Notes: generated by a model from the sequence alone, not told the origin. A stretch of DNA of 64,000 bases from Desulfobacteraceae bacterium (GCA_027068085.1 JAMOUQ010000054.1:19017-83016), one strand, 5' to 3'. Shown: positions 43,080 through 52,690, counted from the stretch's first letter. Program-made: numbers and translations.

Positions 43080-43505
43080 TCAACTTTCCCCGTAAGTATC
43101 ATTGAGCAGGTGCTGAATCGTCGTTTTGTCGTAAATAGAAGTTATGGCTCCCTGAACACGGTCCCACAAGGAAATGAAAGCGCACTGTCCCTTCAGGGGG
43201 CAGTTCTTCTTGCCCGAAAGACAGGCTATGCATTCGGCAGGCATGCCGGGTCTTTCCAGGGCCCTGAAAACCTGTCCCACCGTAAGCTCATCCGGAGCCA
43301 GGGCCAGCCTGTATCCTCCGTAATAACCCCGTTTGGAAGTTACGATGCCGCTGCGCTTCAATTCCGCCAGGATTACTTCCAGAAAACGGTAAGGAATAGC
43401 CTGGTCCTCGGCAATCCGAGAAGCTTTCACCGGGCCGTCGTGAATGCGCCGGGCCAGTTCGAACACGGCCCGCAGTGCGTACTGCTTCTTCTGGGTTACC
43501 AACAT
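43080..43505 (-). CDS. Rrf2-family transcriptional regulator with cysteine cluster
   Basis: The protein has 141 residues. A winged helix (MLVTQKKQYALRAVFELAR) is followed by a dimerisation helix and the cysteine loop ECIACLSGKKNCPLKGQC, which should hold an iron-sulfur cluster. Members such as IscR, NsrR and RsrR sense cluster supply, NO or redox state. The start at 43505 was chosen on family length with GCGGAAA before it. The target is not apparent; it lies between the YihY-type gene and ssb. Confidence 0.87.
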   Translation of the reverse strand: MLVTQKKQYALRAVFELARRIHDGPVKASRIAEDQAIPYRFLEVILAELKRSGIVTSKRGYYGGYRLALAPDELTVGQVFRALERPGMPAECIACLSGKKNCPLKGQCAFISLWDRVQGAITSIYDKTTIQHLLNDTYGES

Positions 43506-43595
43506 TTTCCGCGATATTCTTTCAATTGGAATTAAAGCCAATCGCCGTGGCTGACGTCCGGATCACCGGATTGCGGCTTACGCCGCATCCTGTGG

Positions 43596-44024
43596 TCAAA
43601 ACGGTATATCGTCGTCCTGGCCGTCCGGAATCGGCGGCTCGGGCACACTGTCGGGTCCGGACGGCCTCTGGGCCGGCCCCTGCTGGGAATCGTCCCGCCC
43701 GCCGAGAAACTGGACATCGCTGGCCTGGATTTCGGTCATGTAGCGGGTTACTCCGTCCTGCTCCCAGCTGCGGGTCTGCAGCTTTCCTTCCACGTAAACC
43801 AGGCGCCCCTTGGACAGGTATTGTCCGCAGATTTCACCCAGCCGGCGCCAGGCCACGACCCTGTGCCATTCCACCCTTTCACGCTTTTCACCGCTTTCCT
43901 TGTCTCGCCATTCATCGGAAGTCGCCACCGAAAAATTGGCCACGGCCGTTCCGTCCGGGGTGTAGCGCACCTCCGGGTCTCGCCCCAGCCTTCCCACGAT
44001 AATCACCTTGTTTATACCGGCCAT
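43596..44024 (-). CDS. ssb: Single-stranded DNA-binding protein
   Basis: The protein has 142 residues: an OB-fold domain starting [22 protein letters not shown], a proline/glutamine-rich linker, and the acidic tail ending DDDIPF that recruits repair and replication proteins. GGAAGG precedes the ATG. It is a single gene in this context. Confidence 0.96.
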   Translation of the reverse strand: MAGINKVIIVGRLGRDPEVRYTPDGTAVANFSVATSDEWRDKESGEKRERVEWHRVVAWRRLGEICGQYLSKGRLVYVEGKLQTRSWEQDGVTRYMTEIQASDVQFLGGRDDSQQGPAQRPSGPDSVPEPPIPDGQDDDIPF

Positions 44025-44105
44025 CTTCTCACCTTCCTTCCTTTAGGGCTTTGCAAACATCGCACGCAAGCCAGCCGTTCGATCTTTTCAGGTTTAAGAT
44101 CTGCT

Positions 44106-45233
44106 TCAGAGTTTTCCAACCCGCCGATCATCCTTTTTCTTTTTCAAACGCCCTGCCAGGGGAACCCTGACAGCAAGGGCTCCATGGGGACAAAGCCCGA
44201 AACACTGGTAACAGCGGATACACCTGGCGGCATCGATCCGGATACCCTTGGTACTGAAAGCGATGGCCTGCGCCGGACAGGACTGCCAGCAGGCGCTGCA
44301 CAGCTTGCAGCGGCGGTTGTCGGCAACCGGCCTTTGCAGGAAATACTTTTTCTCGCGGCCTGTCCACCGCCGGGAGCGGCCCGCCAAATCGGCTATGGGC
44401 CGTTTGAAATCGGCGGCAATACTGAAATCTCCGGCGGCCCGGACCCTGCCGTCGAAAATACCTTTTTCCTGCGCCCGCCGGCAGATCAGCAGGCCGGCCG
44501 GGTCAAAGCCAACCAGGGCCGCCGTAGTCTTGTCAACCGCGTACGTGTTAGTGCCGGCCACGACAAGCTCCAGCAGGCGTGAGTTTCCGGCCACTCCCGG
44601 CCCGGCGCCCTCAAGGGCGAGAACACCATCGACTATGGTCAGGGCCGGCCTGACCTTCCGGCAAACGGCCAGCAGCAGATCCGTCCATGCGGGCCTGTCA
44701 AACGCCGTCTCTGCCAGACAGCTTACCCGCTCTTCGGGAGGAAGGCAACCTATCAGGTTGGAGGCCCCTGTCTGAAGCCCAAGAACCGTATCGGTTTTAA
44801 GCTTCGGCAGGTTGATCACCACATCGGCCCCAAGGGCTTCCCTGGCAATATTCTTTACTCCGAAAGGCTCCCCCAGATCCACTTTTTCGGTGGCCAGGAA
44901 AGACTTCAGTTCCATGTCCAGATCGGAGAGGGCCTCCACGTACCCTCCTTTGCGGGCGATGGTGTCGACCGGGTCGAATACGGGGTAGTCGGCTATGCGC
45001 ACCCGGGCGCCGCGCTCAAGGCACCATTTGGCAACCGCCCTGATAACCAGCGGATGGGTATTTACGGCGCTTTCCGCGGCAACCGCCATGTGCAGGTGAG
45101 GTTTTATCAGAACACCGCACCCGTGCCGGACCCTGTCGCCCAGAAATCTGGTGCAAAGCGACCCTATCTTTTCCTCGAGGAAACGCTTTTCAAGCGGGCT
45201 ATGCTCGATCAACACCAGATTCATAAATACCAT
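44106..45233 (-). CDS. DUF362 protein with C-terminal ferredoxin domain
   Basis: The protein has 375 residues. The DUF362 domain (about 1-285) contains GVLIKPHLHMAVAAES and VVINLPKLKTDTVLGLQTGASNLIGC. A two-cluster ferredoxin follows with CKLCSACWQSCPAQAI and CIRCYQCFGLCPHGAL. Such proteins are common in anaerobes; the reaction is unknown. An ATG three codons downstream (45224) is an alternative start. Neither has a clear ribosome-binding site. Confidence 0.82.
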   Translation of the reverse strand: MVFMNLVLIEHSPLEKRFLEEKIGSLCTRFLGDRVRHGCGVLIKPHLHMAVAAESAVNTHPLVIRAVAKWCLERGARVRIADYPVFDPVDTIARKGGYVEALSDLDMELKSFLATEKVDLGEPFGVKNIAREALGADVVINLPKLKTDTVLGLQTGASNLIGCLPPEERVSCLAETAFDRPAWTDLLLAVCRKVRPALTIVDGVLALEGAGPGVAGNSRLLELVVAGTNTYAVDKTTAALVGFDPAGLLICRRAQEKGIFDGRVRAAGDFSIAADFKRPIADLAGRSRRWTGREKKYFLQRPVADNRRCKLCSACWQSCPAQAIAFSTKGIRIDAARCIRCYQCFGLCPHGALAVRVPLAGRLKKKKDDRRVGKL

Positions 45234-45531
45234 GCAGGCTTGACAACCGCCAGGTGAGGCAGCAAGTTAAAGCAAAACGGTTCAGAACCCTGGAGAAATT
45301 TTTCCGCGGCGCGCAGCAGGCCGTAACAACAAATGCCAGGGGCAAACTTATTATTTAACCTCTTTGTTGACAAGCTCTTTTATTGCCTTGAAAACCTTGA
45401 CCGCTCCTTTATCCGGCCGTTTGCCCGGCCGTCGCACAGATCGTTCCCGGCCCGGTGCGGCCCGAAGCGCCGGGCACCGGCCCGAGATCCAAGATTATCC
45501 CAAATCACTTTTGCGCCGCATAAAACAGCGG

Positions 45532-46671
45532 GTGATCGCGCAGGAACATCTGTTTTTCGCCGTGACAAATCCGGGCATGGAAAACCTGTGCCTGCAACAG
45601 ATCCGCGCCCTGCTGCCGCCGGCGGCCGGGGCTGAAAGAGTCGCGGGCGGAATCCAGTTCCGGGGCCGGCTCACCGACTGCTACCTTGTCAACCTGCACT
45701 GCCGCTTTGCCGTCAGGGTTCTGATGCGTATCACCACCTTCAGGGCGACCGGCTTTGCCGTTCTTGAAAAAAAACTGGCCCGGATACCCTGGGAGCTTTA
45801 CCTGCCGCCGGCGGCAAAAATCGAAATCAAGGTAACTTGCCACAAATCCCGGCTCTATCATTCCGGGGCCGTTGGCCAGCGCATCGGCCGCAGTATTGCC
45901 TCCGGAATCGGAAATCCCGAGGCACCGGAGAATGAATCCGCCATGATGGTCTATGGCCGGCTGGAGCACGACCGCCTCACCCTGTCTGTGGACAGCAGCG
46001 GCCCGCCGCTTTTCAAGCGCGGCCTCAGGGACCACGGCGCCAGGGCACCCCTGCGGGAAACCACGGCGGCGGCAGCGTTGGCCCTGGCCGGATGGCAGCC
46101 CGGAATACCCCTTGTCGATCCCATGTGCGGCAGCGGGACCTTCAGCCTGGAAGCCGCCATGGCCGCCAAGCAGATTCCTCCGGGCTGGTACCGTGATTTT
46201 GCCTTTTACCGCTGGCCGGCCTTCAGGCCAGGCCACTGGGGCCACCTGAAAAAAGAGGCCGGCCGGAACATACTCAGGCTGCCCCGGCCGGTGATCCGGG
46301 CTTCGGACAAGGATCCAAGCCTTACCGAGCCTCTGGCAGGCCGCCTGGCAGCCCACGGTCTGGACGATGCTGTCGCAGTCCGGCAGGCGGACTTTTTCCG
46401 GCTGCGGCCTCCTTCCGGGCCGGGAGTCCTGATATTGAACCCGCCTTATGGCAGGCGGCTGGACCGGGAAAAAGACCTCGGTGAATTCTACGGCCGGCTG
46501 GCAGGACAGATCCTTGGCCATTGGTCAGGCTGGCAGCTCGGCCTGCTCGCCCCGCCGGGGGCGTTGAAATATTTCCGCAAACCCGGTTTCCGGCAGCATA
46601 AAATATTTCACGGGGGACTCAACCCGGTGCTGGTGTGCGGCCGGATCGACCGACCGGGCCGTCAAGCATGA
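45532..46671 (+). CDS. THUMP-domain RNA methyltransferase (RlmL-N/TrmN family)
   Basis: The protein has about 379 residues. An N-terminal THUMP-type region (EHLFFAVTNPGMENLCLQQ, then YLVNLHCRFAVRVLMRI) precedes a Rossmann methyltransferase with DPMCGSGTFSLEAA (SAM site) and the catalytic motif NPPYGRR. It probably makes an N2-methylguanosine in rRNA or tRNA. The start is unsure: the frame is open back to 45364, but that part is not protein-like; GTG 45532 is my choice. The 298-bp gap 45234-45531 otherwise holds no gene. Confidence 0.82.
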   Translation: MIAQEHLFFAVTNPGMENLCLQQIRALLPPAAGAERVAGGIQFRGRLTDCYLVNLHCRFAVRVLMRITTFRATGFAVLEKKLARIPWELYLPPAAKIEIKVTCHKSRLYHSGAVGQRIGRSIASGIGNPEAPENESAMMVYGRLEHDRLTLSVDSSGPPLFKRGLRDHGARAPLRETTAAAALALAGWQPGIPLVDPMCGSGTFSLEAAMAAKQIPPGWYRDFAFYRWPAFRPGHWGHLKKEAGRNILRLPRPVIRASDKDPSLTEPLAGRLAAHGLDDAVAVRQADFFRLRPPSGPGVLILNPPYGRRLDREKDLGEFYGRLAGQILGHWSGWQLGLLAPPGALKYFRKPGFRQHKIFHGGLNPVLVCGRIDRPGRQA

Positions 46672-46699
46672 AACCAATTTAAAGATGAAAGGACAGCCC

Positions 46700-47155
46700 A
46701 TGGACAAATCCCAGTACGTGGAAATCCTGAACGCGGCCATCGAGGGCGAAATCGAAGCCCACCAATTCTACCTGGAAGTGTCGCAGCGTATCACCCAGCC
46801 TCATCTGCGGGATATGTTCGCCGCCTTTGCCCAGGAAGAGCTGAAACACCGCCAGATACTGGAAAATTTCAGGGACAACGAAAAGGCCCGCCTGGCCTTT
46901 GCCACGGTGCCGGACCTGAAGGTGGCAGAAACCGTGGATGCTCCCAGGCTCAGCCTCGATATGAAACCGGCCGACGCCATCGCCCTGGCCATGAAGAAAG
47001 AGCAGGCGGCCATGGAACATTACACCAACCTGGCCCGGGCCTGTGAAGACGGCGGCCAGCGGGAAATATTCGAACAGCTGGCCGCCATGGAACGCCAGCA
47101 CAAGCACAGGATGGAGCAGGCCTTCGTGGACATCGGCTATCCCGAGGTTTGGTAA
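46700..47155 (+). CDS. Ferritin-like/rubrerythrin-type diiron protein
   Basis: The protein has 151 residues in a four-helix bundle with the diiron ligands in EGEIEAHQFY, QEELKHRQI, KKEQAAMEHY and AAMERQHKH. The rubredoxin-like tail of true rubrerythrin is missing. It may protect against peroxide or store iron. ATG 46685 is also in frame, but AAAGGA precedes 46700 at the right distance. The 3' end overlaps the convergent molybdopterin gene by 19 bp. Confidence 0.87.
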   Translation: MDKSQYVEILNAAIEGEIEAHQFYLEVSQRITQPHLRDMFAAFAQEELKHRQILENFRDNEKARLAFATVPDLKVAETVDAPRLSLDMKPADAIALAMKKEQAAMEHYTNLARACEDGGQREIFEQLAAMERQHKHRMEQAFVDIGYPEVW

Positions 47156-49104
47156 GGCTCGAGCTCGACCCAGGTGGAATTGAAACGGCTGCCCCCGCCC
47201 AGTGCCTGGGGGGCTGTCGGTGCCAGCTGATTCTGGAGATTGCCCTCACAATCCTGGAGCGGCCTGGCAGACCACAGGACCCCGGGGGGCACCTTGTCGG
47301 ATATCGCCACCCGGGCCACGAAGCGCCCCCGCCGGTTCGACAGGACCACCAGTCCGGCAGGATCGATCTTCAAAGCGGCTGCATCCCCGGGATTGATGGT
47401 CACCCGGTCGGCAATGGCACCGTAGACCTCCTGGAACTGGCTGTGGGTGTAACGGGCCGTGGCGCTGGTCAGCCAGCGGAACCGGCCCCCGGCTTCCGGA
47501 ACCCGTGGCAGGGGAACAGGTTCCCAGCCCAGCCGGCGCGCCCTGGCCGGGGCCAGCTCCAATTTTCCCGAGGGCGTCTGGTAGCTGTCGCGGTCACGGC
47601 TGCGCAGGCGCAACAACTTGCCGGCCAGCAGGTCCTGCCAGGTGCCGTCGGCCAGGCCGGGTTCCACCAGCCGGGCCAGCACCTGCCAGGGATCCTCTGT
47701 CATCCAGGAACTGCTGCGGCCCAACCGCCCGGCCAGGCCGGCCATGAGCTCAACCTCGGTCAGGCCGGCCGTAACCGGCCGGATCACCCTGGGATTGAGC
47801 CTGACATAGGGATGGCTCCAGGGAATCACGAGATCCTCTTTTTCAAGATAGGTCAGGGCCGGCAGAACCAGGTCGGCACAGCGTGCGGTCAGGGTCCAAT
47901 GGGTATCGTGGACCACGGTGAAAATGCCGCCGCCGCAAAGGGCTTCCCGGATGCTGCCGGCCCCGGGCAGGGTGGCCACCGGATTGGTGCCGGTTATAAA
48001 GACCAGCCTGATACCTCCTTGCCCAAGGACCCGGCCCAGGTCGGGCTGGGAGACGGTCCGGAAAGAACTCTCTTTTTGGGCAAGCCCGCCCAGGTCCATG
48101 TCCCAGCCGTCGCTGTTGGTGTAGAAAAAGCCGCGCTCCATCCCCAACAGAGCCGGAATCAGGGAGACGGCCCGGGCCTGGTCGGCGCCGTAGTCGTTTT
48201 TCTGCATGCCGATGCCGATCATGGTGGCGCTGGGCAGCAGGCTGCCGTAAAGTCCGGCCAGGGCCTCGACAGACTCCGGAGCCACCCCGCAAACCTTGCA
48301 GGCATCGTCGAGACTGTGATCCATAAGGGAATTTTGAAGCTGCCGGAAACCGGTCGTCCGCCGGGAGACAAAATCCGAATCCGCCCGGCCGTTTTCCACC
48401 AGCAGGCGCATTACCGCCAGGGCCAGGGCTACGTCACCGCCCGGCCGCGGCCTGATCCACAGATCGGCCGCCTGGGCCATCCCGGTTTCGATTGGATCGA
48501 TGACCACGATCCCGGTACCGTTCTGCCGCCGCCCCTCCAGGGCCTTGATCCAGATGTGCGGCGCGCTGACAGCCGCGTTGAATCCCCAGAAAACCACCAG
48601 CCTGCGGGAGGCCAGATCCTCCGGCTGCAGCCCGTAGATCCTGCCGTAATGCAGGCCGATACCGATCTTGCCGCTGCGGTTGCAAAGGGCATGATCGGTG
48701 CGGGTCACTCCCAGTTCGTTCCACAGCCGCTTGTAAAAAGTGCCGGCCAGCAGGCCGCAGTTTCCGGAGTAATCAAGCAGCAGGACCGCTTCCGGTCCGT
48801 GCCTCGCCAGCACCTGCTGCAGCCGGTCTGCAAAAACGTCCAGGGCCTTTTCCCGGCTCACCGGCTGCCGGCTGCCGCCAAAAGACAGGACGGGCTGCTC
48901 GACCCGGTTGCGGTAGACACGCAGGTGGTCACCGGCAGCCCGGGGGCAGGTCAGGCCGGCGGTAACCGGGTGGTTTACGTCGCCTTGCACCTTGACCAGG
49001 CGGCCGTTATCGTCAACCCCGGCAACCAGGCCGCAGGTATCGTAACAGTCGCGGGTACAAACCGTGGCAATCGTATTGCTCGCCTGTTTTTCCATCGGAC
49101 CCAT
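47137..49104 (-). CDS. Molybdopterin-dependent oxidoreductase, stand-alone
   Basis: The protein has 655 residues of the DMSO-reductase superfamily. Four N-terminal cysteines (C16, C20, C24 and C53) should bind a [4Fe-4S] cluster. The segment DHALCNRSGKIGIG has a cysteine at the place of the usual metal ligand. Later parts include the molybdopterin-binding LVFITGTNPVATLPG and a C-terminal dinucleotide-binding domain. No Tat signal is visible, so it appears cytoplasmic. No electron-transfer subunit is adjacent. The substrate cannot be assigned. A second ATG at 49095 is possible. Confidence 0.85.
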   Translation of the reverse strand: MGPMEKQASNTIATVCTRDCYDTCGLVAGVDDNGRLVKVQGDVNHPVTAGLTCPRAAGDHLRVYRNRVEQPVLSFGGSRQPVSREKALDVFADRLQQVLARHGPEAVLLLDYSGNCGLLAGTFYKRLWNELGVTRTDHALCNRSGKIGIGLHYGRIYGLQPEDLASRRLVVFWGFNAAVSAPHIWIKALEGRRQNGTGIVVIDPIETGMAQAADLWIRPRPGGDVALALAVMRLLVENGRADSDFVSRRTTGFRQLQNSLMDHSLDDACKVCGVAPESVEALAGLYGSLLPSATMIGIGMQKNDYGADQARAVSLIPALLGMERGFFYTNSDGWDMDLGGLAQKESSFRTVSQPDLGRVLGQGGIRLVFITGTNPVATLPGAGSIREALCGGGIFTVVHDTHWTLTARCADLVLPALTYLEKEDLVIPWSHPYVRLNPRVIRPVTAGLTEVELMAGLAGRLGRSSSWMTEDPWQVLARLVEPGLADGTWQDLLAGKLLRLRSRDRDSYQTPSGKLELAPARARRLGWEPVPLPRVPEAGGRFRWLTSATARYTHSQFQEVYGAIADRVTINPGDAAALKIDPAGLVVLSNRRGRFVARVAISDKVPPGVLWSARPLQDCEGNLQNQLAPTAPQALGGGSRFNSTWVELEPYQTSG

Positions 49105-49213
49105 CGCAGATATCGCTTTCCGGCAGCCGTGGCACTGTTGGCAGCCGCCTTCGGAATATGTTAGTATTCGCTTGCCGCTGCAACCTCATATAACAAAATG
49201 CGGGAAAATAGAC

Positions 49214-50023
49214 ATGCCGTTTTTCAAAACCGACGATGGATGCAGCCTGTTCTACGAACTGCTGGAAACGGCCCGGCCGCGGCCCGCTCTGGTATTTCTC
49301 AACGGCACCCTCCAGACGACTTTGAACTGGAAAACCGTGGCCCGCCACCTGGCGGCCCACTTCAACATCCTGCTGTACGACGCCAGGGGCCAGGGACAAA
49401 GCGAGCTGGGTGAAAAGCCGCTCGGCCTCGAACTGCATCTGGCCGACCTTACCGCCCTGATGGATCACCTGGCCCTGGAGCGGGCCAATCTGGCAGGCCT
49501 CAGCCACGGGGCCTACGTGGCCCTGGCCTTTGCCCTCAGCCGGCCGGCGCTGACAGACAGGGTCGTGCTTTGCAGCACCGGGGCCGGAGCAAGTTTCAGG
49601 GCCCGCATGATAGTGCGCAGCTGGTACGAAATCCTCAGGACCTGCAGCCTCGAAGCCATGGTCTGGGCCGCCCTGCCCCACGTCTTCGGCCAGAAATACC
49701 TGCGCCGGAATGAAAAAATGCTGCCCCGGATGGCCAAGACCATAGTGCGCCGCAACAAGCAGGAAAGCCTCAAGGCCCACCTGGAAGCCATGAACGGCTA
49801 TCCTTCCATGGCCCGCCTCATGCGCAAAACAGACTCGCCGGTACTGGTCATGACCGGCAGTGACGATCCCCTGGTAAGCAGGCAGGGAGCCGAGAAACTG
49901 GCGACAACCTGCGGCGGCCGCCATTACCGGATTCCGGACTGCGGCCATTCCCTGCCCATCGAAGCCCCCGAAGATTTCGTCAGGTCCATGATCGCTTTCT
50001 GCGCCCAAAGACGCGATTGCTGA
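49214..50023 (+). CDS. Alpha/beta hydrolase
   Basis: The protein has 269 residues. The nucleophile motif GLSHGAY carries the catalytic serine, DARGQGQSE is the oxyanion-side loop, GSDDPLV holds the acid and DCGHSLPIEAPE the histidine. The family includes esterases, lactonases and haloperoxidase-like enzymes; the substrate is not clear. It is divergent from the molybdopterin gene by 109 bp. Confidence 0.87.
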   Translation: MPFFKTDDGCSLFYELLETARPRPALVFLNGTLQTTLNWKTVARHLAAHFNILLYDARGQGQSELGEKPLGLELHLADLTALMDHLALERANLAGLSHGAYVALAFALSRPALTDRVVLCSTGAGASFRARMIVRSWYEILRTCSLEAMVWAALPHVFGQKYLRRNEKMLPRMAKTIVRRNKQESLKAHLEAMNGYPSMARLMRKTDSPVLVMTGSDDPLVSRQGAEKLATTCGGRHYRIPDCGHSLPIEAPEDFVRSMIAFCAQRRDC

Positions 50024-50150
50024 CCGGGATCCATTTTTTGCGGGCTGAACAATTTTTAATGTTGACGCTGAACCATCAGGCCGATAAGTAGTAATGGCTA
50101 CCATATCGGAAGGTTGCCGTGGAATCGGGCCGGAAACCGGAGGCAGGCGC

Positions 50151-51389
50151 GTGCTGACCGAAAAGGAAAAACTCGACAGCCTTACCCGTCTGGGTGTTGA
50201 ACTCAACCAGATCAACGACCTTGATATCCTCATGGAGCGGGTTCTTACCAGGGCCCGCCAGTTCGTCAACGCCGATGCAGGCTCTATCTATATCCGCAAC
50301 AAGCAGTGGCTCCATTTCACCTACACCCAGAACGAGACCCTCCAAAACAAGCTTCCGCGGGGTGAAAAACTGGTCTATTCCACCTTCAAGATCCCCATCG
50401 ACGAAAAAAGTATTGCCGGTTACGTGGCCGCTACCGGCCAGGCCCTCAACATACCCGACGTATACCGCCTGGAGGCAACCCTGCCGTACAAGTTCAGCAA
50501 ACGCTTCGACCAGACGGCCGGGTATCGGACGGTGTCGATCCTGACCGTCCCCCTGACCATCGCAACCGGTGATATTCTGGGGATCCTGCAGATAATAAAC
50601 GCCCGGGACGAAAACGGCCGCATAACCACCTTCACCAAAACCGATGAGAAAATGATGTTTCACTTTGCCGGTATTGCCGCCGTGGCCCTGGAAAGGGCCC
50701 AGATGACCCGCGCCCTGATCCTGCGCATGATCAGAATGGCCGAAATGCGTGATCCCAAGGAAACCGGCGCCCATGTCAACCGGGTCGCGGGTTTTTCGGT
50801 GGAAATATACGAACAGTGGGCTGTGCGACGCCAGCTGAACCAAAAGGAAATCGACAAGAGCCGCGACATTCTCCGCATGGCGGCCATGCTCCACGACGTG
50901 GGAAAAGTCGCCACATCCGACGTGATTCTCAAAAAGCCCGATCGCCTCAGTAAAGATGAGTATCAGATCATGAAACAGCATACCATCCAGGGAGCGCGCC
51001 TTTTTGAAAACCGGCAGTCGGATTTCGACGAAGCGGCCGGGATAGTGGCCCTCAACCACCATGAGCACTGGGATGGAACCGGTTATCCCGGCCATGTCGA
51101 TCCGAGCACGGGGTCGCCGCTGCAAGGATTCGAGCTGCCCAACGGAGAGGCCCGGGGCAAAAAGGGCAGAGAGATTCCCCTGTTCGGAAGGATCGTCGCC
51201 CTGGCCGACGTGTTCGACGCCCTCAGCTCACGCCGCAGTTACAAGGAGCCGTGGGACGAGTCCAAGATACTGAAACAGATAGAAATGGAATCCGGACGGC
51301 ACTTCGATCCCGAACTTGTCGAAATCTTTTTCAACCGCCTCGATGTCATCCGGTCGATTCAGGCCCGTTACCGGGACGAAGAAGATTAA
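50151..51389 (+). CDS. GAF-HD-GYP protein, predicted c-di-GMP phosphodiesterase
   Basis: The protein has 412 residues. A GAF domain (about 1-180) precedes an HD-GYP domain with the metal-binding LHDVGK (H248, D249), HHEHWDGTGYP (GYP at 311-313) and VALADVFDALSS. It should hydrolyse c-di-GMP to GMP in response to a GAF signal. ATG 50094 is in frame, but it has no ribosome-binding site; GTG 50151 has GGAGG nine bases upstream and the family N-terminus begins just after it. A PilZ effector is encoded at 7091. Confidence 0.9.
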   Translation: MLTEKEKLDSLTRLGVELNQINDLDILMERVLTRARQFVNADAGSIYIRNKQWLHFTYTQNETLQNKLPRGEKLVYSTFKIPIDEKSIAGYVAATGQALNIPDVYRLEATLPYKFSKRFDQTAGYRTVSILTVPLTIATGDILGILQIINARDENGRITTFTKTDEKMMFHFAGIAAVALERAQMTRALILRMIRMAEMRDPKETGAHVNRVAGFSVEIYEQWAVRRQLNQKEIDKSRDILRMAAMLHDVGKVATSDVILKKPDRLSKDEYQIMKQHTIQGARLFENRQSDFDEAAGIVALNHHEHWDGTGYPGHVDPSTGSPLQGFELPNGEARGKKGREIPLFGRIVALADVFDALSSRRSYKEPWDESKILKQIEMESGRHFDPELVEIFFNRLDVIRSIQARYRDEED

Positions 51390-51390
51390 A

Positions 51391-51410
51391 CCACCGCCCA
51401 AAGGCGGTGG
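51391..51410 (+). other. Small perfect hairpin between HD-GYP and HD genes
   Basis: CCACCGCC (51391-51398) pairs with GGCGGTGG (51403-51410) around CAAA. No T tract follows, so it is not a standard terminator; it may slow ribosomes or protect mRNA between the two genes. Confidence 0.4.
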
Positions 51411-51429
51411 CAATCAGGGGGAGCCGCCG

Positions 51430-51999
51430 ATGAAACCCAGCCGCCAGCAGGCCTGGAAGTTGCTGACCGAGTACAACAGTAACGAAAGCCTTATCAGACA
51501 CGCCCTGGCAGTGGAAGGCGTCATGCGCTATTTCGCACGCCAGAGGGGCGAGGACGAAGAAAAATGGGGCGTGATCGGTCTGATCCACGACCTGGACTAC
51601 GAGCAGTACCCTGACCGGCATTGCGCCAAGACGGCCGAGATCCTCCGCCGGCACCACTGGCCCGAAGACTACATCAGGGCCGTCGTTAGCCACGGCTGGG
51701 GCATCTGCACCGACGTCAAACCGGAAACAGACCTGGAAAAAACCCTGTTCGCCATCGACGAGCTGACCGGCCTGATCGCTGCCGCGGCCCTGGTCCGGCC
51801 TTCGCGAAGCGTTCTCGACCTGAAACCCAAGTCAGTGAAAAAAAAGTGGAAAGACAAGCGCTTTGCCGCCGGCGTCAACCGCGAAATAATCGATAAAGGC
51901 GCCGCAATGCTGGGGATGGAACGAACCGACCTGATAGCCGCTGCCATAACGGGAATGCGCGAGGTGGCCGAAGCCATCGGACTGAAAGGAGAGCTTTGA
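51430..51999 (+). CDS. HD-domain phosphohydrolase
   Basis: The protein has 189 residues with [16 protein letters not shown] and the metal motif [12 protein letters not shown] of a compact HD domain. The segment [18 protein letters not shown] follows, as in small HD hydrolases found in anaerobes. It should hydrolyse a nucleotide or phosphoester; the substrate is unknown. It is 40 bp downstream of the HD-GYP gene and 2 bp before a DUF6485 gene, so the three are likely co-expressed. Confidence 0.85.
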   Translation: MKPSRQQAWKLLTEYNSNESLIRHALAVEGVMRYFARQRGEDEEKWGVIGLIHDLDYEQYPDRHCAKTAEILRRHHWPEDYIRAVVSHGWGICTDVKPETDLEKTLFAIDELTGLIAAAALVRPSRSVLDLKPKSVKKKWKDKRFAAGVNREIIDKGAAMLGMERTDLIAAAITGMREVAEAIGLKGEL

Positions 52000-52001
52000 C
52001 C

Positions 52002-52205
52002 ATGGAATGCAACAAGGAACGGAACCTGGAAAGATGCAACTGCAGCTACAGCCCCTGCGCCCGCAAGGGAATCTGTTGCGAATGTATAGGTTACCACCTG
52101 AAAATGCGCCAACTGCCGGCCTGCTGTTTCCCGGACGACGCTGAACGGACCTATGACCGTTCATTCGAGCACTTTGCCCGCCTCGTTGAAGAAAAACGTG
52201 TCTGA
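52002..52205 (+). CDS. DUF6485 family small cysteine-rich protein
   Basis: The protein has 67 residues with seven cysteines in the N-terminal 43 ([17 protein letters not shown], then [10 protein letters not shown] and ACCFP). The pattern resembles DUF6485 and suggests zinc or iron-sulfur binding. GGAGAGC precedes the ATG. It follows the HD gene by 2 bp. No function is assigned. Confidence 0.75.
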   Translation: MECNKERNLERCNCSYSPCARKGICCECIGYHLKMRQLPACCFPDDAERTYDRSFEHFARLVEEKRV

Positions 52206-52393
52206 CAACACTTGACGGTTTCGCAAAAAGCGCCACATCTTCGTCAAGCCCCGCCCAGAGCCGGGCCCGGTTCAGGTACGCCTCGCCGGCCGGGATGATC
52301 TGCCGCCCCGATTGCGATTCCTCTGCCAGGCAATCTCGAACATTCCGGTTTTATTGAACAATCACCGCCGGCATTGCAATCCGCCCGGCATGC

Positions 52394-52423
52394 TTTACAA
52401 TACATGGTTAAACCGCATAAAAT
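52394..52423 (+). promoter_or_regulatory. Candidate promoter of the 82-residue protein
   Basis: TTTACA (52394-52399), an 18-bp spacer and TAAAAT (52418-52423) lie just ahead of the gene at 52442. The rest of the gap 52206-52441 shows no gene. Confidence 0.5.
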
Positions 52424-52441
52424 ATTGCGAGGTTTACAACC

Positions 52442-52690
52442 ATGCCCAAAGACAAAAAATCCATCAAGAGAGACATTCTCGACAAATTCCGGGCTATCAA
52501 CGGCGAAGCCGACGATATTCTGCCTCCGGACTGGCTGGTTCGCGAATACCTGGCCAATCTGGACAGGTATGAACTAAAAGATTTTGAAAAGGCTTTAAAA
52601 GAACTGATGTCCAAAGGATTCATCAGTTACAGGCGGGGAGCGATCCCCGAAATAAGGCTGACGGAAAAGGGGGCCGCCCTGATTCATTGA
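52442..52690 (+). CDS. Small winged-helix-like hypothetical protein
   Basis: The protein has 82 residues. The C-terminal part (EKALKELMSKGFISYRRG ... IRLTEKGAAL) reads like the recognition helix and wing of a winged-helix fold, but the helical N-terminal part is not diagnostic. It may bind DNA or be a small adaptor. It has its own promoter and converges on a hybrid kinase gene. No close family is recognised. Confidence 0.55.
   Translation: MPKDKKSIKRDILDKFRAINGEADDILPPDWLVREYLANLDRYELKDFEKALKELMSKGFISYRRGAIPEIRLTEKGAALIH

Noticed and set aside
47149..49164. 671-codon frame opposite the molybdopterin oxidoreductase
   Set aside because: Composition is Gly/Pro/Gln/His-rich without domains, typical of an antisense frame, while the minus strand encodes a recognisable enzyme.
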